A stretch of DNA of 64,000 bases, from the NCBI GenBank assembly GCA_025358485.1, contig JANYJJ010000150.1, positions 57,517-121,516 on the forward strand, given 5' to 3'. The stretch comes from Burkholderiales bacterium (lineage in GTDB: Bacteria; Pseudomonadota; Gammaproteobacteria; Burkholderiales; Burkholderiaceae_C). The notes beneath the pieces were generated by a model, which was not told the DNA's origin, made no database searches, and worked only from the letters and a program-made list of their open reading frames with translations. The first letter of the stretch is position 1; every line of letters begins with the position of its first letter. This document shows, one piece after another, positions 58,949 through 64,000 of this stretch. Made by a program: the position numbers and the translations under genes.

Positions 58949-60172
58949 TTAAGCGTGCACTGCCCGAAGCTTCAACGCGAACTCTTGCAGCGCAGCAATT
59001 CCACTCTCTTCCGCCTTTTTGCACCAGGCTTGCAGGTCAGCCACCAATTGCTCGGCCGACACATTGGTGCGCGTCCACAACTGGCGCAACTCTTCGCGCA
59101 TCGTCACCAGCTTTTTGAGCTTCTCGTTGTCGGCCCAGGCATTTGCCACTTGAGCTTTCACACCGACGGGAATTTTGTCTTCGTCGCGGTGCAGCCAGCG
59201 CTTGGCCATGTGCATGTCTTTCCACTTCGCGGTGTTCTCAGCACCTTCGGCTTTCAGGCGCTCCAGCTCGACACGGCAGGCCGTGCGCAGGTGAGCCGCG
59301 TACTTGGCCATAACTTCATAGCGGTTGGCGATGACGGCTTCCAGCGTGTGCGAATCGGCGACGGGCTTGACGCTGCCCAGCTTCATGGTCGGCACAGTTT
59401 TGCGCACCGTCGCCAAGCCCACCATTTCCATCATGCGGATGTACATCCAGCCGATGTCGAACTCGTAAGGCTTGACCGACAACTTGGCCGAAGTCGGGTA
59501 GGTGTGGTGATTGTTGTGCAGCTCTTCACCGCCTATCAAAATGCCCCAAGGCGACAAGTTGGTTGATGCGTCGGCCGCCTCGAAATTGCGGTAACCCCAC
59601 CAGTGGCCCAGGCCGTTGATGATGCCGGCGGCTGTGACCGGGATCCACGCCATTTGCACCGCCCACACTGCCAAGCCCGCAGCGCCGAACAAGGCCAGGT
59701 CGATGATCATCATCAAACCCACACCTTGCCAACTGAAGCGGGTGTAAAGGTTGCGCTCAAGCCAGTCATCGGGCGTACCGTGACCGTACTTTTTCAGCGT
59801 TTCCTGGTTTTTCGACTCAACGCGGTACAGCTCGGCACCTGTCAACAACACGGTTTTGATGCCACGCGTTTGCGGGCTGTGCGGGTCTTCTTCGGTTTCG
59901 CACTTGGCGTGGTGCTTGCGGTGGATTGACACCCACTCTTTGGTCACTTGGCCGGTACCCAGCCACAACCACAGACGGAAAAAATGCGACGGAATGGCGT
60001 GCAGGTCGAGCGCGCGGTGCGCCTGCGAGCGGTGCAAGAAAATCGTCACGGCGGCAATGGTGATGTGCGTGGTGACCAACGCGTACAACACGATTTGCCA
60101 CCAGGTGGCGGCCAGCAAGCCGTGCGCCAACCATTCGACCAAGCCATCAAAGACCGACATCAAAATGTTCAT
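58949..60172 (-). CDS. Acyl-CoA/fatty acid desaturase
   Basis: His boxes 'HRSQAHRALDLH', 'HRKHHAKCE', 'EELHNNHHTYP'. Confidence 0.92.
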   Translation of the reverse strand: MNILMSVFDGLVEWLAHGLLAATWWQIVLYALVTTHITIAAVTIFLHRSQAHRALDLHAIPSHFFRLWLWLGTGQVTKEWVSIHRKHHAKCETEEDPHSPQTRGIKTVLLTGAELYRVESKNQETLKKYGHGTPDDWLERNLYTRFSWQGVGLMMIIDLALFGAAGLAVWAVQMAWIPVTAAGIINGLGHWWGYRNFEAADASTNLSPWGILIGGEELHNNHHTYPTSAKLSVKPYEFDIGWMYIRMMEMVGLATVRKTVPTMKLGSVKPVADSHTLEAVIANRYEVMAKYAAHLRTACRVELERLKAEGAENTAKWKDMHMAKRWLHRDEDKIPVGVKAQVANAWADNEKLKKLVTMREELRQLWTRTNVSAEQLVADLQAWCKKAEESGIAALQEFALKLRAVHA

Positions 60173-60297
60173 CTCATGCCTTCAGCGAGCTCACGTTGAA
60201 CTCATCTCAAATTGTAGGGGGACAGACGCTGTTGTGCACATTTGATGCGATAACGCGTTCAAAACTTAAAGGGCATTTGGGCGCTTTTGCCGACAGA

Positions 60298-61557
60298 TCA
60301 AGACTTTTCCCAAGCCGCAGCAAAAAAACCGTCGGTTGCGTGACGGTGCGGCCACAGTCTGAGGAAGTCGCCGCGCACCAAACTTTCGGCCTGATCGACG
60401 TGCGCTTTGCTCAAGGCTTCGGCCACCGGAAGCACTTTGAAGACGCCTTTGTTGGCCTCGGTGAAGCCCAGCGCAATTTCTTCGTTCTCGGCATTGATCA
60501 AGCTGCACGTGGCGTAAACAAGGCGTCCGCCCGGTTTGAGCAGGCGCGCTGCGCTGGTCAAAATGGCCGCCTGTTTGACGCGCATTTCTTCGATGGCCTT
60601 CGGCGACTGCCGCCATTTCAGGTCGGGATTGCGGCGCAGGGTGCCCAAGCCTGAGCACGGCGCATCCACCAGCACGCGGTCGAGCTTGCCAGACAAGCGC
60701 TTGATGCGGTCGTCACGTTCATGCGCAATTTGGGCTGGGTAGACGTTGGACAGCCCGCTGCGCGCCAAGCGCGGCTTGAGTGCCGCCAAACGGTGACCTG
60801 ACGTGTCAAACGCGTACAAGCGCCCGGTGTTGCGCATGGCCGCGCCCAAAGCCAAGGTTTTGCCCCCAGCACCGGCGCAAAAATCGGCCACCATTTCGCC
60901 GCGCTTGGCGTCCACCAACAGCGCCAACAGCTGGCTGCCTTCGTCTTGCACTTCCACGTCTCCGCGGGTGAAGGAGTCGAGCTTGTTCAAAGCGGGCTTG
61001 CCTTGCAGACGCAAACCCAAAGGCGAATAAGGCGTGATCTCAGACAGCAGCCCGCCCGCTTTCAGTGCGGCTTGAACCTCCTCGCGCTTGGCCTTGAGGG
61101 CGTTCACGCGCAAGTCCAAACCAGCAGGCGCATTCAGGCTGTTGACCAGTGGCCAAAACTCCTCGCGCAGTTCCGCTTGCAGCAATTCGGCCAACCACTC
61201 GGGCAGGTTGTGGCGCAATTTGTCGGGCAGACTCGCGCGGTCGATGGTGGCCACTTGCTCCATCCAATGAAGCTCGGGCTCGGTCAACGCGGCACGCAAA
61301 AACGCAGCATTGCCTTGCCAGCCCAACAGCGCCAAGCGGCGCTCCATTTCACCTTTGCCGGACTTCGCCAAGTGTTGGTAAAGCAAGCGCTGGCGCAGCA
61401 CGGTGTAAGTGGTCTCGGCCAGGGTGTTGCGCTCGCGGGGGCCCAAGGCGCGGTGGAAACGGAAAAAATCAGACACCACGCGGTCGGCGGGGGTGTCGAA
61501 CTGCATCACCTTGTGGATCAGGTCGGTGGAAAGTTCTAAGAGGGCGTTCGGATGCAT
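60298..61557 (-). CDS. RsmB/NOP-family RNA cytosine C5 methyltransferase
   Basis: 'VQDEGSQLLALLVDAKRGEMVADFCAGAGGKTLALGAAM', 'VDAPCSGLGTLRRNPDLKWR', 'LVYATCSLINAENEE'. Confidence 0.93.
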   Translation of the reverse strand: MHPNALLELSTDLIHKVMQFDTPADRVVSDFFRFHRALGPRERNTLAETTYTVLRQRLLYQHLAKSGKGEMERRLALLGWQGNAAFLRAALTEPELHWMEQVATIDRASLPDKLRHNLPEWLAELLQAELREEFWPLVNSLNAPAGLDLRVNALKAKREEVQAALKAGGLLSEITPYSPLGLRLQGKPALNKLDSFTRGDVEVQDEGSQLLALLVDAKRGEMVADFCAGAGGKTLALGAAMRNTGRLYAFDTSGHRLAALKPRLARSGLSNVYPAQIAHERDDRIKRLSGKLDRVLVDAPCSGLGTLRRNPDLKWRQSPKAIEEMRVKQAAILTSAARLLKPGGRLVYATCSLINAENEEIALGFTEANKGVFKVLPVAEALSKAHVDQAESLVRGDFLRLWPHRHATDGFFAAAWEKS

Positions 61558-61577
61558 CGTTGATTATCCTTCGCCGC

Positions 61578-61835
61578 ATGCACGCACCTGAACTTGATCT
61601 GCCTGAACTGCCTGAGCTCCCCACCTTGCCGCTGGGCGTGTACCGCCACTACAAAGGCGGTGAATACGAGGTGATGGGCGTGGCGCGACACAGTGAAACC
61701 AACGAGGCGCTGGTCGTGTACCGACCGCTCTACAACAACACCGGGTGGTGGGTGCGGCCACACGCCATGTTTGTCGGTCAGTTGATGATCGACGGGGCGC
61801 TGACGCAGCGCTTTGTGCGTTCATCCAATTCATGA
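61578..61835 (+). CDS. DUF1653 domain protein
   Basis: 'LPLGVYRHYKGGEYEVMGVARHSETNEALVVYRPLYNNTGWWVRPHAMF'. Confidence 0.85.
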   Translation: MHAPELDLPELPELPTLPLGVYRHYKGGEYEVMGVARHSETNEALVVYRPLYNNTGWWVRPHAMFVGQLMIDGALTQRFVRSSNS

Positions 61836-62470
61836 GCTTCATCACTGTTCGGCCACGCATGTTCACGGCGCTGGCGGTGGGAATTGCTGCGAGCCTGCTC
61901 GTGCCCGCAAACAGCAGCGTCGTTTCCAAAGCGCTGGTGGGCTGGAATGCTGGCGCTTGGTGTTATCTGGCGCTCATCACCGCGTACATGTTCAAGGCAG
62001 ATCACGGCAAGCTCAAAAGTGTGGCCATCGCGCATGCCGAGAAAGCGGCGGCAGTGCTCACCGTGGTGGTGTTGGCGGCGCTGAGCAGCCTTGTCGCCAT
62101 CGTGATCGAACTGTCGGCCGCGAAAGTGCCCGGCAGTCGGCACGCGCTGTCGCACGTGCTTTTGGCGCTGAGCACGGTGGTGTGTTCGTGGTTGCTGCTG
62201 CCCACCATGTTCACGCTCAATTACGCCAGCCTGTACTTCACCGAGCCCGGCGGTGGACTGCGTTTTCCTGAGTACGACAGCGACTTTTTGCCCGACTATG
62301 GCGACTTCGCCTACTTTGCTTTCACCATCGCCGCAGCTTCGCAAACTGCCGATGTGAGCATCACCACGCGGCCCATGCGCCACTTGGCCATTGCACAGGC
62401 CATGTTGTCGTTTGTGTTCAACACCACCATCTTGGCGTTGACCATCAACATCGCGGCAAGTCTGTTTTAG
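61832..62470 (+). CDS. DUF1345-type membrane protein
   Basis: Start overlaps upstream stop (ATGA); 'TMFTLNYASLYF....DYGDFAYFAFTIAAASQTADVSITTRPMRHLAIAQAMLSFVFNTTILALTINIAA'. Confidence 0.85.
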   Translation: MSFITVRPRMFTALAVGIAASLLVPANSSVVSKALVGWNAGAWCYLALITAYMFKADHGKLKSVAIAHAEKAAAVLTVVVLAALSSLVAIVIELSAAKVPGSRHALSHVLLALSTVVCSWLLLPTMFTLNYASLYFTEPGGGLRFPEYDSDFLPDYGDFAYFAFTIAAASQTADVSITTRPMRHLAIAQAMLSFVFNTTILALTINIAASLF

Positions 62471-63093
62471 GTGATCAGCTGAGCCGCGCCATCGCGGTGC
62501 GACACCACACCGTCAGCGGTGCGCAGCGCACCTTCCAAACACCAGCGCAGCGCCAGCGGGTAAATCACATGCTCGCGCGCCAACACGCGGGCCGCCAAGC
62601 TGGCTTCGGTGTCAGTCGGCAACACAGGCACCACAGCCTGCGCAACGATGGGGCCGTGATCCAGATCAGGGGTCACAAAATGGACCGTGGCACCCGCCAA
62701 TTTGCAGCCCGCCGCGATGGCGCGTTTGTGGGTGTGCAAGCCCGTGAAGGCGGGCAGCAGCGAGGGGTGCACATTCAACATGCGACCTTCGAAACGCTGC
62801 ACGAAAGCGGGCGTCAAGATGCGCATGAAACCGGCCAACACCAACCAATCGGGTCGATAGGTATCGATCAAGTCAGCCAGCGCTGAATCAAACGCATCGC
62901 GCGTGGCGAAGTTTTTGTGATCGACCACGGCGGTGGGAATACCGTGCGCTTTTGCAAGCGCCAAGCCCGGTGCGTCAGCGCGGTTGCTGATGACGGCACA
63001 CACGCCAGCGTCCCATTTTTCTGCTGCGCAGGCGCGCACGATGGCGTCCATGTTCGAGCCTTGGCCCGACAGCAGCACGACGATGTTTTTCAC
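62467..63093 (-). CDS. purN: Phosphoribosylglycinamide formyltransferase
   Basis: 'NIVVLLSGQGSNMDAIVRAC', 'LVLAGFMRILTPAFVQRFEGRMLNVHPSLLPAFTGLHTHKRAI'. Confidence 0.95.
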   Translation of the reverse strand: MKNIVVLLSGQGSNMDAIVRACAAEKWDAGVCAVISNRADAPGLALAKAHGIPTAVVDHKNFATRDAFDSALADLIDTYRPDWLVLAGFMRILTPAFVQRFEGRMLNVHPSLLPAFTGLHTHKRAIAAGCKLAGATVHFVTPDLDHGPIVAQAVVPVLPTDTEASLAARVLAREHVIYPLALRWCLEGALRTADGVVSHRDGAAQLIT

Positions 63094-63974
63094 GCTGCGT
63101 TCAAAGCAGCCAGCGCATCCGCCACAGCCTGCGCCGTCACTCCGTCTGCGCGAGTGACCGGCGCGTCAAGAACAGCCGTTGCCTCCAGCTTCAAGCGCGA
63201 CACCCATGCTCCCGCGTCACGGCCCGACTCGAACGCCGCGCTTTGCAACAGCAAACTGCCATCCGCCGCGTTCAGCTTGAAATAGAACTTGCCGTCGGCC
63301 TCGCGGTATTGCTTGAAGCTGGGCAGCGCAGCTTTGGTTTTGACGCTCGGTGCGGCGGGTGCAGCGGGATTGGCCACCATGCGCCGCAAACCCACCGCAT
63401 GGCGCAGCTCGGCCAAAAACGGGGCAGCCACCAAACGCGCTTTGCGCGCGCCTTCCATCAACACGGCTTCGATGCGCTCGGGGTGGGCCATCAAATTGGC
63501 GTGATGCTCGCGCAGCGGACCCAACTCGCGTTCGATTCGCTCGGTGACCGCGCCTTTGGCATCGCCCCAGCCCATGCCCGCGCGCAAGTTGGTGCGCAGC
63601 TCGGTGCGCTCGGCGTCATTCGCAAACGCATCAAACAGCGCCACCAAATGCGCGGTGTCGGGGTCTTTGGGCTCACCAGGCAAACGCGAGTCGGTGACGA
63701 CGCGCGCAATCGCCTCACGCAGACCTTTGGAGCCGCCTTCAAACAGCGGCACGGTGTTGTCGTAGCTCTTGCTCATCTTGCGGCCGTCCAGGCCCGGCAA
63801 CAGCGCCACGCGTTCGTCGATGTTGGCTTCGGGCAGCACAAAGTAGTCTTTGCCTGCGCCAAACAAATGGTTGAAGCGCTGAGCCAAATCGCGCGCCATC
63901 TCGATGTGCTGGACTTGGTCGCGACCAACCGGCACGCGGTGCGCGTTGAACATCAAAATATCGGCCGCCATCAA
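63090..63974 (-). CDS. trpS: Tryptophan--tRNA ligase, partial; frame interrupted just upstream at 63990-63992
   Basis: 'MAADILMFNAHRVPVGRDQVQHIEMARDLAQRFNHLFG', 'LPGLDGRKMSKSYDNTVPLF'. Confidence 0.92.
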   Translation of the reverse strand: MMAADILMFNAHRVPVGRDQVQHIEMARDLAQRFNHLFGAGKDYFVLPEANIDERVALLPGLDGRKMSKSYDNTVPLFEGGSKGLREAIARVVTDSRLPGEPKDPDTAHLVALFDAFANDAERTELRTNLRAGMGWGDAKGAVTERIERELGPLREHHANLMAHPERIEAVLMEGARKARLVAAPFLAELRHAVGLRRMVANPAAPAAPSVKTKAALPSFKQYREADGKFYFKLNAADGSLLLQSAAFESGRDAGAWVSRLKLEATAVLDAPVTRADGVTAQAVADALAALNAA

Positions 63975-64000
63975 GATGGGTTTGTTCAGCTACCCCATCT

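Overview
High-GC chromosomal segment with Burkholderiales-like (probably Comamonadaceae) protein signatures; the lineage is inferred, not tested. From left to right: the 3' part of a LapA-like repeat adhesin; an ANTAR response regulator, a multi-PAS HisKA_2-type kinase and an HDOD protein lying directly behind a complete flgBCDEFGHIJKL cluster; flgA, flgM and flgN; dinB; a hipBA-like module; a LysR regulator; a vapBC/FitAB-like module; lldD; an orphan nucleotidyltransferase; a YpfJ-like metallopeptidase; dcd; gspB and gspA; a sugar ABC transporter plus FGGY kinase that appears transcriptionally joined to an L,D-transpeptidase and two accessory proteins sharing an NTF2-like C-terminal domain; a UvrD-type helicase; guaC; livFGMH; rarA-lolA-ftsK; a Crp-family regulator; trxB; rpmB-rpmG; a fatty acid desaturase; an RsmB-like methyltransferase; purN; and trpS (partial). 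Most of this is housekeeping. The observations I rate highest are: (i) the L,D-transpeptidase/NTF2-like/sugar-transport operon with overlapping start and stop codons; (ii) a 27-bp segment at the right edge of the window inverted relative to the trpS reading frame; (iii) an orphan nucleotidyltransferase gene preceded by a perfect 12-bp inverted repeat; (iv) palindromic candidate operators at both toxin-antitoxin loci; (v) a near-perfect 24-bp-stem hairpin between flgD and flgE belonging to a dispersed REP-like family; (vi) several short tandem arrays (24, 30, 11 and about 13 bp) at gene boundaries. No CRISPR array, rRNA, tRNA, prophage or transposase was found by reading. No database search was run; family calls are motif recognition from the translations.
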